The position numbers and the translations under genes are program-made. Shown in pieces: positions 6,740 to 17,700 of a DNA stretch of 25,891 nucleotides. The notes beneath the pieces were generated by a model that was not told the DNA's origin, did not search any database, and saw nothing but the letters and a program-made list of their open reading frames with translations. Source of the stretch: Elysia marginata (taxonomy: Eukaryota > Mollusca > Gastropoda > Plakobranchidae); the NCBI GenBank assembly GCA_019649035.1, contig BMAT01000051.1, positions 262,796 to 288,686 on the forward strand, read 5' to 3'. Within the stretch, counting starts at the first letter, position 1. Each line of letters begins with the position of its first letter.

Positions 6740-7948
6740 GACTTTGAAAATAATAATTTGTGTAACATTTATACCACCTATACACTTTTGCATTGAAACG
6801 TACCATGTGGAAGCAAAAACGGATCCCCAGACAAAAGCATGAAAACGGCTTATTTATGAATATAGCGTAAAATCTGATGTAATTAAGCTCGTTTTACATG
6901 ACGCGTTTTCCACACGGAAGATGCCAGGACGTCTGTGGACCGGTGATGTATTTTTTTTTGCTGGGTGTGTTCGCATGTGAAAGGGTGCATGTGATGTATA
7001 ACGGAAGAATTCTGAGCAAAGTCTCAGGATCGGAGCCGATATGGAGTGTTTTGTACGGCATGCACGTTAAATGAAATGATTTAAGCTTTGGTTTGTTCAT
7101 CGAAGTTCTTTTCTGAGTGTTTTTGATTGCTTGACCCCAATACTGAGTTAGGCAGTGGAAAATCCGTACACCCATCGGCTAATTCAAATATTTGGCTACA
7201 TGGAGGTAACCCTTTAGAGACCAACAGCTATAGGCGCTCAAGATTCTAAATATCGAACTCAGAATTTGGGCTGATCAGAGTTTTTCGCTTGGAAGTCTTT
7301 ACCGACGATATATGTCACGAAAAAAAGCCTTATCTAAAATCATATTACCTTACCTACCTATGTACTTACGTAAAAAATTAGTTTTTTTTTTGCAATGGAA
7401 AAAAGTGCTCAACATTACTTTGGATGATGGGGCTTGTATATGTGTACAATCCAGATTTAACATACATTTGTCCTTACATCAGTGTTTCGCGCCGTCAACT
7501 CCTCAGACGACTTTTTTTCTTCTAAGTAGTTTGTCCACTTCCTCCTATGTGTTGATGATGCGGTGCGCATGTGTGCGGAGCTATATGCTTAATTTTATCA
7601 ATCATTAATTTGCCAGCAGTTATTTCGTTTCGTTCAGGCTTGGTTTCTTTTCTAAAAGTATAACATTTTTTTTAATAGGCAAAGGTTGCATTTTTTGTTG
7701 ACGCTGAGAAAGCGTTAGATTTTCCTACTTTTTCCATGAGTAAATTCCATTTTGTTTTCCTTTAAATCTCATTTGCGTTCGCTACGTGTTGTGTCGAATT
7801 TTCTGTGTGGTAATCGTGTGCTGGTTTGAATGCGTTTACTGTTTTTCCTATATAATATACTTGTTCTGTTTTTTTTTTGTTTGCCGATATACGATGCATT
7901 TCTTTAGGCATTTAACTCTACTCTTAGGGGGCACTCGCTTTTAATTGC
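6740..7948. other. gene-free spacer
   Basis: AT-rich DNA with T-runs. Open frames at 6894-7175 (minus) and 7312-7608 (plus) show no domain, signal or codon pattern to support them. No repeat was recognised. Confidence 0.5.
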
Positions 7949-7961
7949 AGTTACATAGTTA

Positions 7962-8046
7962 TATAGAGATAGAAAGAAAGCTATCGAAACATAGGAGGCC
8001 GAGACCACAGTGCTAGACCTAAGGATCTCTAGTGAGATACAATGAG
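7962..8046 (+). repeat. 85-bp direct repeat, copy 1
   Basis: TATAGAGATAGAAAGAAAGC through GTGAGATACAATGAG is identical over 85 bp to 8421-8505. Here it is joined to the 3' side of an inverted SINE; the second copy is joined to the 5' side of a plus-strand SINE. Confidence 0.9.
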
Positions 8047-8067
8047 ATCGTAAAGAATAAGTATATA

Positions 8068-8246
8068 TAAGTAGTAAAGAAAGACGACCACAAACTCAAA
8101 TCTAGCAACAGACAAGACGAAAGACAGAACAAGACAGTAAAGACAGAACATGAACACAGTAGGATTCGAACCCGCACCACTCGCCGGCACCAACCGCCTT
8201 GCCAGACCAGAGCCCAGACGAACAGACCACTCTGCCATCCACTTCC
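8068..8246 (-). repeat. Ser/Leu-tRNA-type SINE, minus orientation
   Basis: On the minus strand the element begins AAGTGGATGGCAGAGTGG (A box TGGCAGAGTGG) and has a long variable-arm-like segment as in type II (Ser/Leu) tRNAs. The B box GGGTTCGAATCC follows, then a T/C-rich body (TTCTGTCTTTACTGTCTTG) and a tail TTTACTACTTA. The first 155 nt counted from its 3' end match 8507-8661 in inverted orientation with one mismatch. Open frames crossing it are translations of the SINE. Confidence 0.8.
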
Positions 8247-8420
8247 ACAAAAATGAAAGTTTCAGACAGAGGACCTTTCGCCCAGATCTCTGACTGACTA
8301 GAGCATTATGCTTGAGAAGGAAACCCCTAATTCTATTTTTATCACAAGACGAACCACAACAACTAAGGCCAACTATGGATCTATTACAGATGCAACGATA
8401 GCCGAATAAAGATACAGTAG

Positions 8421-8505
8421 TATAGAGATAGAAAGAAAGCTATCGAAACATAGGAGGCCGAGACCACAGTGCTAGACCTAAGGATCTCTAGTGAGATACA
8501 ATGAG
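8421..8505 (+). repeat. 85-bp direct repeat, copy 2
   Basis: Identical to 7962-8046. It directly precedes the plus-strand SINE copy at 8507. The 170 bp between the inverted SINE and this repeat hold no recognised feature. Confidence 0.9.
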
Positions 8506-8506
8506 T

Positions 8507-8661
8507 TTCGTCTGGGCTCTGGTCTGGCAAGGCGGTTGGTGCCGGCGAGTGGTGCGGGTTCGAATCCTACTGTGTTCATGTTCTGTCTTTACTGTCTTGT
8601 TCTGTCTTTCGTCTTGTCTGTTGCTAGATTTGAGTTTGTGATCGTCTTTCTTTACTACTTA
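8507..8661 (+). repeat. Ser/Leu-tRNA-type SINE, 5'-truncated, plus orientation
   Basis: Begins inside the tRNA-like head (TTCGTCTGGGCTCTGGTC), keeps the B box GGGTTCGAATCC (8568-8579 region) and ends TTTACTACTTA. It lacks the A box present in the minus-strand copy and so probably cannot drive its own pol III transcription. A direct repeat AGTTACATAGTTA follows at 8663-8675 and also occurs at 7949-7961. Confidence 0.8.
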
Positions 8662-8672
8662 AAGTTACATAG

Positions 8673-8673
8673 T

Positions 8674-8714
<41 letters not shown>

Positions 8715-8782
8715 GTACCTCTGCTGCTGCTGTTACTACTACTACTACCACTACTACTACTACTAATAATAATAATAATAAT

Positions 8783-8822
<40 letters not shown>
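8673..8822. repeat. (TAC)n / (AAT)n compound microsatellite
   Basis: A run of TAC/ACT units with CTGCTG interruptions, then about 60 bp of TAA/AAT units with one TTATAA break. It sits directly against the SINE's 3' flank, a common place for microsatellite birth. Confidence 0.9.
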
Positions 8823-8826
<4 letters not shown>

Positions 8827-11060
8827 TACGTTAAAAACAGCAAAACACCAACAGCAGCCACTACCACATATTATTTCTACTGCTCAGGTCTATCTAAGAT
8901 GGAACAAGTTTTCATGCTATCTCCTCTCTGCCTCTCCCCCCCCCCTTTTCCTTATTCCAACTTGGGCAAAATTTTATCTTTTTTTCTTTGATTTTTGGTA
9001 ACTTAGCGTCTAAATCCTGGGCGTATGTCTTTCGCACTTTTAGATCGTTTTCTTTCTGATGATATTTTGTATTGTTATGTTTCATTTCAAAACCGTATTG
9101 ATATGTGTAAATGTAACTAATAATGTATTGAGCTTTAAAGTCTCATTCAAATGCTTTTAAATAATGAAAGTTCTATTAGTAATTCTCTGTTGGACAATAT
9201 TACTTTTAAAGCATACAAAACAATCGCAGTTCTTACATAAATCTTAAATGTGCATGTATAATCAAAATCAGTATCAGCAGCAGCCCTGATCAGGTTTTGA
9301 TTGCGCAAATTAGAAAAGAACGTTTCAAATTTTTCGAAATAAGCATAGTAAATTATCTATAGTCTTTAAAATGATGATGGAATATGGAGCAAAATCCTTC
9401 TAGCAAGTTGATATAATGTATGGATAAGTGGTTCATATTATCTATCTTTATTAAAAAAAACAACGAACTGTTATTTCTCTTGATTTATTGCCCAGTTCAA
9501 ATTAAAGGGAAATAACCATATAAAAGACAAAAAAGGTTAGTGATGGAAAACATCTCAGAATGAGACAAGCTGGTTTAATATTTATCTTACAACGTTTACC
9601 TAAGTTTTGACCTTTGGCTATGTCATGTTTTTGTAACTAGACAGTCTTAATTGTTGTTTTTAGCTCGTACCCTTATAACTAACTTAGCATTCCTTTCAAA
9701 TTGACACCACAGATTGGCTTTTGTTTCTTGTGCTCAATTTTAAATACACCCGTCAAAACACGACACTTAAAGTTTAGATGCTTAGGTAAAAGTAAGTATA
9801 ATTTTTTTTGGGTTGTCTTGCTCTTCTCAAAGCTCAATATGTGTCGTGCGTTCCGCTAGCCCATATCATTTGGTTCTCGCGAACTTTAATTTAAATGGAA
9901 GACTTTTCATTAATGTTTTTTTTATAATTTGCTTTGTATTTTAAGACAACCATGTTGAAAATGTTGTAAGTCTGCTAGTTTCAGATCACATTTCCAAAAC
10001 AATGTGTAAGTTGAACGAATGTTTGTGTGTGGATAGAAGTAAAATTTGATTTAAAAAAAAACCAAATAGCCTTCCTGCCTAACTCGACCTTAAAGACGTA
10101 AAGTATCTCACCACTGCTATAACATAATAAATGTAGAAGTAAAAATAAAACCTAAGGAGTGTAAATCCTTCCTGAAGCTAGGACTTAAAGTTGGCTTTGA
10201 ATCCTATCTCTCAATGATTGTGCTCGGTCAGTTGTAGAGCCAGTCTATCGATCATGGGTGCTCAGCTCTCTACACAACAAACTAATCGTTCTTACTTCCC
10301 TTGCATCAATCAAATCGATCGGCTACATTCTTTGCTGGCTGCTAAAAAGAATAAACCTTTTTAGCTTATTACACAAGAACACGTGCTTATAAAATAAAAT
10401 ACATGAGGAGTAATTTGAATAAGTCATGTTCACTATAATTCAGAATACTATTAGAAAAAAATGTGATCGAAGGCTTATTCTAGTTCATGCCAAATGACGA
10501 TCATGACTAAAACAAGAATCCCGAGTTTAAGTGGGGAGGTGATTGAAAAAAGGTATTGAGCAACGTGGAGAAAAAATTTTCCATTTACTTCGTTTTGAGT
10601 CAAACTTTCAATAATGTATTTTAGCAATAGCTATGTACCTCGAAGTAGATATTAGACCAAATCGTTACAAAATGATTGATTCCGATAAAGTTAAGAGTTA
10701 AAACTAAAGATTCCTAGGTACATTATCATCCTTTAATGATAAAATGATAGGAGATCCGCAACGAGAAATGTGTCTTTTCCTAACTTTCAGTCAAACCACC
10801 ATAAACCCAGCACTCTCAAAGGCCTTAGCCATGGTGCGTCATGCACACGGTCTTATTAGGTTTTTATAGCATAATACGTTGTGTTAAAGCTTATACAAAG
10901 CAATTATGCACTGATATGGAAAAAGAAAGAATTAATATTACAATAAAATAAGATGGGGATCAACTAATGACAGTTCATAAGTGTAAGTTTATTACAGAGA
11001 AAAAGCTGACAGTAAGGATGCATTTTTGTGACGTGTTATTCAATAGGTTATCTTGTCTAC
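8823..11060. other. gene-free AT-rich region
   Basis: Contains a C-run near 8937-8946 and many A/T homopolymers. There is no open frame of note until 10967, no tRNA-like box pair and no recognised transposon. Undetected short exons cannot be excluded by eye. Confidence 0.5.
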
Positions 11061-11099
11061 ATCTAGGTCGACCTAGTATCAATTTTACTAGGCCTACAA

Positions 11100-11160
11100 G
11101 GGCCCTAATTTTAGAACAATTGTGTAAGGAGCTGGGAAAACCATCCACTTAGGTAAAAAA
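11100..11160 (+). repeat. dispersed-repeat fragment, inverted relative to 11330-11395
   Basis: GCCCTAATTTTAGAACAATT and GTGTAAGGAGCTGGGAAAAC are close to the reverse complement of 11335-11395 (GCCCTTAATTTTG, then GTGTGAGGAGCTAGAAAAAC). The two form an imperfect inverted pair about 230 bp apart. Confidence 0.6.
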
Positions 11161-11279
11161 TGAAAGCTACTTTTTTACATTGAAGTAAAAGAAGATTTAA
11201 TAATTAAATAGTGTTTATTTGAAGATGATAATTATGTTGTATCATATTTAAAGTACTACATGTTTTGTTGATTTTGAAG

Positions 11280-11520
11280 GTAGAGCAAAATATTCTCTTT
11301 TAAGGGCTATAACTCTAAATGTGTATAAGCGACATGTGAATGGTTTTTCTAGCTCCTCACACAATTTTACAAACTTCGACAAAATTAAGGGCAGAAGAAC
11401 AAACATGAACAAAATAGTTTCTTCCGCTTTGTTCGTTGAATTCTGTAGAATTGAGCTTAGATCTAGAGATTCTAAAAATGTGACTTACATCTAGAAATCA
11501 ATTCACATTTTTATAATCTT
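11280..11520 (-). repeat. dispersed repeat, minus-strand copy of the 22.7-24.3 kb family
   Basis: The minus strand carries TCTAGATGTAAGTCA, AGATCTAAG, AATTCTACAGAATTCAACGA and GTTCATGTTTGTTCTT in the same order as TCTAGATCTGTGTAAGTCA, AGATCTAAATCTAACC, AATTCTGCAGAATTCAACAA and GTTTATGTGTGTTCTTT at 22791-22910. Identity is moderate, so this is an older copy. Confidence 0.6.
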
Positions 11521-11912
11521 AAGTCAGAGCTAAATCAAAAAGATATCTTGATTCAGGCCGTGATCTAGCCTAAGTTTTAGGCTCCATTTTTCTTCCGTTT
11601 TAGGCTCTACGTGTCTTGTTTTTTTCTTGTCTTAGTCTTAGGACCAAGGTTCTGCGCATTGAGTTTTCTTAAACTTAAAGAGCTTTTTTGTACATCCCCC
11701 TATCCATTTATATGCTCCCACGCGCTTTACATGGATTCCTAGACAGGCTTTTACTAACCAAACCACCTTAACTCATAGAGAAGAGGCAAATGAAGCGCAT
11801 CACTCTAGCAAAGTGGCAAGATTTTTCACTCCTTAAAAGCGGGTGATCCTTTAACGCATGAGTGAGGCGAAGAAATTGTGTAAACTGGCTTTCTCAAGGA
11901 CCAGACGTCGAC

Positions 11913-11997
11913 CTGCCAAAAGCAGGACTCGAACCCCGGAACCCCGAACCTCTCGGTCCGAAAGCCGAGCGTCTACCACGAGACAACGAAGCCACGT
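11913..11997 (-). repeat. tRNA-like sequence (tRNA pseudogene or SINE head)
   Basis: On the minus strand an A-box-like TGTCTCGTGGTAGACGC, an arm CTCGG...CCGAG around CTTTCGGA, and a B box GGGGTTCGAGTCC follow in tRNA order. The anticodon loop is one base too long and the variable region carries a duplicated GGGGTTC-type stretch. A clean cloverleaf with matching acceptor arm is not visible, so a functional tRNA is unlikely. Confidence 0.6.
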
Positions 11998-12000
11998 GAC

Positions 12001-13050
12001 GGTCACTTGTGCTTAGTTTATTTAAAACTACATAAATTACGGCGAATGGCACCCAGAATTATACTTCGGTCAGATAACCTTCATGGTTTTAATTTATAGA
12101 ACAAGATTTACATTGGCTTTTTTTCCTTTAGTTTTCTTAATTTTTTTCTGAAACATTGATGTGAAATCGAGATGTAACTTGAAAGCTAAAGAAAACTAGG
12201 TTGGCGCTTTTTAATTCTTTTCTTCTTCAACGCGAAATTCTAAGAAAGAAAACAATATCAGCGGCAAGCATTTTTTTTCTAATTTAAATTCGGAGAAAAA
12301 AAAGGACTCATACAAACCGCAGCAGGTCATCATATTAATAAATAATTCGTGAACTACCAACTATACTCAATAATTCATTGATATTTATCCAGTCAATACA
12401 CAGCATAATGGTTATGTTGAAGATAGTGTTGTTGTGACTTATAACGAACTTCACAGACACATTTACAGGAAAAACACGATAAATTAAATAATATTTTGAT
12501 AAACAAGAAGCAAACTGTGAAACAAGAAAAGATTTTCAGACTTAGCCTTTCAAGGAAAACTCAAACTCCAACACCACACATTAGAAGCATTTACAAATCA
12601 TGTCATCAGCTCCCATTCACATACTCAGCTGAATTTTCCTGGCACACTCAGATCCCTTTTCACTGTACCATACTAATTGCTACAAAGGTTTAGATATAGG
12701 CTTATCCGTACCCGCAATTAAGCTAGTTTTTTGTTTGCCCTGGCGTATCTTGTTTTATTCAGCTAGCTGATAATAAAAACTATTCACAAATCTTACGCTA
12801 CCGTGAATGCTCTAAGCAAGGATTTATCACCCAACGTTTTAGTAAAAAAAAGTTTCAAACACTTTATTAAGTTGTTCGATTGAAACTAAGGACAAAAAGA
12901 AAGGTGGATAAATTGTTTTAGGTGGCAAAAACAATAAAGTGTTTACAGAAGGAAGCTGTGCTGCTTGATTAATGCAGAAAGTAGAGTTACAATGCCCAAT
13001 ATCCTTAGTAACTTAGAGACGAGATAAAGAAACAACGAAAGGATAATTTT
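12001..13050. other. gene-free AT-rich region
   Basis: No recognised gene or repeat. The frame at 12496-12693 lacks any identifiable feature. Confidence 0.5.
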
Positions 13051-13074
13051 GTGTGTGTGTGTGGGGGGGGGGGG
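13051..13074. repeat. (GT)n followed by G12
   Basis: GTGTGTGTGTGT then twelve G. Low complexity. Confidence 0.9.
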
Positions 13075-13570
13075 TAAGTGTAGGTTCAGAGTTTAGTGAA
13101 AATGGGAGGCGAGATAATCTAGCTAAGTTTTCACATCGGTCTAGCATTTTTTGATGGACAGGTGTTAAGCAAGACATCAGACCGCCTTTGCTTGGTTTGT
13201 ATCCTCTATCCACAACCTCTTTTTCGTTTTATTCCTCGTCCATGTTTTTCTCCACCAGTCCTTTCTAAGATTCTTGGTCTTCGTTCTCATCTCTAACTCA
13301 CTTTTTTACTTTGCCGCCAGATGTGCTACTGTAACATTAGGACCTTATCTGTTTTTAGATTTACATTTTTTTAACCCATTTAGATTGAGAAGGCTCAAAA
13401 TTGCGTTATTTCCCCTTATATGTTCTAAAACCAGTTCTAATGAATAGGTTTTTTAAAGTTTATATAAAAGGGAATAGTGAAAGTGTATAAACACTCTAGT
13501 ATAAAATAATCATTTTTTTGAGTTTTACAATTCACATATATAATCATTTTCGTAGTTATTTTCACACTTA

Positions 13571-14773
13571 TATCGGGTGGCCCCAAAAACGTCCCATATC
13601 TCTGACGGTCTTTGTTCCACTGTCATATAATTTCGGAATATGATGAATCAACTATTACTACAGTAACACGTCAAGTGTCAATAAATCCATTGATAAGTAA
13701 GGAAACGACAATTTTTTCTTAAAAAGTTACTGAAACTCACAAAAAAACAAACATCGACCTCCGCACCAAAGCTGTTTTGCAATCCGCGCTGCGTACCCCA
13801 GACCACAACGCTAACGCACTGTACAAAAAGTTGTAGAAAGGGATCTGAAGTTAAAGATCTTCAAACGAATTCAGGCTAGCAGAAAAACGAAAAGTGTGAA
13901 GGAGAAAAGATGCCTTCGATTGCGACTCTTCCGAACAGATTTGTTGACGAAGATGTCAAGCAAATTATCTTCACAGGTAAAAAAGACTCTACTCTGGAGA
14001 TTGCCAAAATAGACAAAATGACGTTGATTACGGAAAAAAAGAAGTCGGGCATCCCTCTGCAAAGGACGGCTTTACCTAGAAACGAATCGGTTTTCGCACA
14101 AAGTTATGGTTTCTGGTGGCTTCCGCTGGAATTGCAAAACCGAGGTAGTTTTCCTGGATGTGAAAACTTTGAAGGTTAATTCAAGGAATTACACCTCTCT
14201 GCATAAACAAAAAAACAACTTTTTTTTATCTCATTTCACAAACTTTATCCTCAAGGTGAATTTATTCTACAAAAAGACCGTGCTACTTCGAATACAAGTC
14301 GTGCAGCCGAATCTAATAGATCAAGGAATCGATTTCGTTGACAAAGATGACTAGCCACCACAATCTCCAGATTTGAATCTGATGCTGAGGTCTACATGGG
14401 GCGGTCGATTCCCTTCACTGAATATGAACTGAAAGCTAAAATAATGGAGTTTTGAGACAAATAGGTATTGAGGAAATGAGAAAGTCAATTGCAATATGGC
14501 GCAAAAGAGTTAGAGCTGTTGTTCAGCAGGAAGGATGCTCTACAGATCCCTTTAAAAACAGATTACACTGGAGTTCATGGACTGTTTTTACACATCATTC
14601 TGAGGTGCATGTTATCTAGAATCAAATAACTCGATTTAGCCAGAAGCTTCAAACTGCACACACCTTGACATGAAATTTGTCTTACTCAGTGTGTATTTTC
14701 ATGAAAATACCATGAAGAGGTATGAAGTTATAGGATGGCAAAGTTAATGGCGTTTTTTGGGGTCCATCCGATA
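13571..14773 (+). mobile_element. degenerate Tc1/mariner-superfamily DNA transposon
   Basis: About 1.2 kb long with terminal inverted repeats: the left end is TATCGGGTGGCCCCAAAAAC and the right end, reversed, is TATCGGATGGACCCCAAAAA. Both begin with TA, the target dinucleotide of this superfamily, and continue ACGTCCCAT versus ACGCCATTA. It encloses a broken transposase. The element is non-autonomous now. Family within the superfamily not assigned. Confidence 0.85.
13754..14600 (+). pseudogene. mariner-like transposase pseudogene
   Basis: Fragments of a DDE/D transposase are spread over three frames. First comes a helix-turn-helix linker part (ERDLKLKIFKRIQASRK). Next is VDEDVKQIIFTGKKDSTLEIA, where the first catalytic Asp of an FTDE-type motif is Gly (GGT at 13976-13978). 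Then come TEVVFLDVKTLKVNS, the second-Asp region LQKDRATSNTSRA in another frame (GAC at 14276-14278), and DKDD-stop-PPQSPDLN. In that last motif the Trp of the usual WPPQSPDLN is TAG (14352-14354); its Asp is at 14370-14372. The end, MRKSIAIWRKRV-like then a CSTDPFK-like tail, matches the family's C-terminus. With several frameshifts, stops and a lost catalytic residue, the enzyme is dead. Confidence 0.8.
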
Positions 14774-17700
14774 GTTAGTGCAAATCGCAGTCATTATTTC
14801 TAATTTTATTTTTCCGAAAATATTCCTTTATCTGAATGATACTTCATTACTCTATTTCTTAAAAATAGTGTTATTATGTCGCTACATACTCAGAAAATGG
14901 GCAAAATGTCAACTATGTCAATAAGTAGAATTATTGGCCACTACAGTTTCATGCATCAACATTGGACAATTTGATGGTTAAGTCATAGGGAAATCAATCT
15001 TTCTTGATTTTCCTATATTCCTATACAATAAGACACTGGAACGAACTCGCGTCGCCTGAATCCACGCTCAGCCACGAAGCTATACAAAGCAACATGAATT
15101 TTGTCTCCCGAGCCTTTCTTTCTTTTTGTACTCTAACCCTGTGAGGTCGCGGGCATTATACTAGATTTTACAGAGTTTAAGCAGCCAATGCGTGAGCATG
15201 ACGTGAACGTCTGTGGGTCTATTTTTAGAAACTGGTTTCATTATTTTTATAGTTTCCTTGATCTGCTTTCCCGATTTTCACGTACGCGTAGTGAGACACG
15301 GTGCGTGTGCTATAGGTCTCTAGTCTTTAAAAAAAGCAACGAAGTAACGCGGCCAACAAAAAGTGGGAGAGAAGAAGAACTTTCGTGGCAATTTTTGTCA
15401 CAAATCTCGAAGATAAAAAAATTATCTTAACTTATATTCATTAACTACATAGACAAGTGAGTTTTGAAAGCTAAAACTGATTACATTTGTGTATTGTTTG
15501 TAATATAAATATAATTATTACTCTATTTTTGATCAGACCTACACAACTTAACATTGAGAACACCCACCAAAATCATCATTATGTTCTTATTTAATGGCAA
15601 AACCTTTGTTACTCTCAAATTAAAATAACATTGTGCAAAGCCACAAATACATGATAACCAGTGAAATTATTCTTCCTCTAAAATGTAAAGCGTTATGAGG
15701 TTGCTATGCAGTAGGATTCTTGATCGGCAGGGAATCCAGACATTACGAGATCTTTGTTTTCTCTCAAAAAACCGTTTTGCTCAATCAATATGACATTTAT
15801 GCCAAAAGTGAAATACTTGATTTGCATAACCTTATCCAAAAGTGTTTTCAAATTGCTACCATAAACTAGATTAGATTTTTAGATGAGCGTTTGTGCTGAT
15901 TTTCAAACTGGTAGCTGCCTCGATATTATAGGGAAGGGCTTCTGAGCTACATTATTTTCTTCTACTTTTGGCGAAATTATTTGCAATCATTCGTGTTTAA
16001 ACTTTTATTATACCACCAGCAACCCCCTCTATATCCTCACACACATACAAAACACATTATTTTTCATACTCTTACACAATTATTTCTCTAAGCAAACAAA
16101 GTCGAGTCAAAAATATTTGATCCAAAATCTACACAAAAGTTATTTACTTACAGTTATAGAAAACAACTTATCACCTTGCGCGGGTGGCATAACCACAAAT
16201 AATTTGTAGCACCGACAAAAAAACTATGCACTAAAATTATCAAACTATTCTCTTATTATTTCTTCAATCAACTGACTGATGAGAGAGCTAATCAGGGAAA
16301 TGGGCACTCCTATAACTATGACCAGCACCAATTAATTATGATGCGCCAGCTTATGCATTACCTCTAAAATGGGATAAGATTATGAAGAACATTGTTCATG
16401 CTATCTATTATTTTCATAGAGGATGGGGTTCTATCAATGACTCTGAGAGAATCAATTAACGCTATAAAGAGTAATGTTAAACGACAAGAAAGCAGCATTA
16501 CATTATCTTTGACCAAGAAAAAGGCTATGGGTATGTTGAAGCTTGTATTTATTAAAATCTAAATGCATTATTTGAAAATCGAATGTTGGTAGTTACGTAT
16601 TTTTAGGTCTGTAGAATGAAATAAAAGTAAGGTAATGAGAGACTCTACAACGCCAACCATTACGAGGGTGGCTTCCGCTTGCGATCGGAATAATAACTTA
16701 TTATACAGCTATGGTCCGTTTCAAGCAAACAAATCCCCGCTTTTCTGAACAATAACTTTTTTGTTTTTCTTTAAATCTATTATTTTATGATTTTAACACA
16801 GTTAGTCACATACTTTGTCTATTTTAAACACAGGGAAATATCTGTTTTACATGCCGCGAAACGCATATTTTTTAACTCGTTAGTCAAATTACATCATATA
16901 ACACAGCTCATCTATGGCACTGACTAAACGCTTTGATCCATTTCTGGGCTGTGAAATTCTCTAGTTAACTAATTTCTAATTATAAAATGTTTAACAAAGA
17001 AATAAAAAGACTTAAATCATGCAAACATGAATTTGAAAATCAAAATGTGGTTTACACAATATGTACTCATAGAGCAAAATTTCCATAACCTTACAGAGAA
17101 TTAAGAAAGATAATGAAAAAATAATCGCGGATTATTTTGCGCGAAACGGACTACGCTAACTAATGAAAAACCAAACGCTCACAAAGAAAAAACAAAGAGC
17201 ACCATCTCTGGTATATGAGGTCAATTCAATAAATAAGTCCTCCCTGTCCCATAAAATCCAAACTACTGGTGCAATCATATGCGGTGTTTTTTTTTATTTA
17301 GGAAAAGTTAATGGCTTTTTTTATCGGGCATCAAAAAGTAATAGAAATTTTACATTTTTCACATTAAAAAGGATTGCTTCAAAACAATTTACTACTTTTA
17401 TCTTGATATACACAGAAGCAAATGGATGAACCATCATTTCAAAGAAACCAAATAACTACGGTAAACGAGAGATAATTGGGCGTAGTTTTTACAAATTCAT
17501 ATTTATGACTGTACATGTTGTTTCATACCCTTCGAACAACTGAAATATTATCAAATTCCATTGTATTGGAATGAGCAACTAATGCCATTGGCTGCTACTA
17601 TTAGCAGAACTACATTGAAAAGACATGAATATTGCAGTACAAAAGTGCTTAGCATAACTATATTTCTTGACCGCAGTTTCGATTATGCCCGCACGATTAC

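Noticed and set aside
6329..6842. Long Pro/Glu/Ser/Arg-rich frames on both strands over the minisatellite
   Set aside because: The repeat periods (11 and 41 bp) are not multiples of three and all frames are open because the repeat lacks stops; likely not proteins.
8029..8715. Two frames sharing RLGSGLARRLVPASGAGSNP
   Set aside because: The shared peptide is the translation of the tRNA-like head of two SINE copies, one in each orientation, not a protein family.
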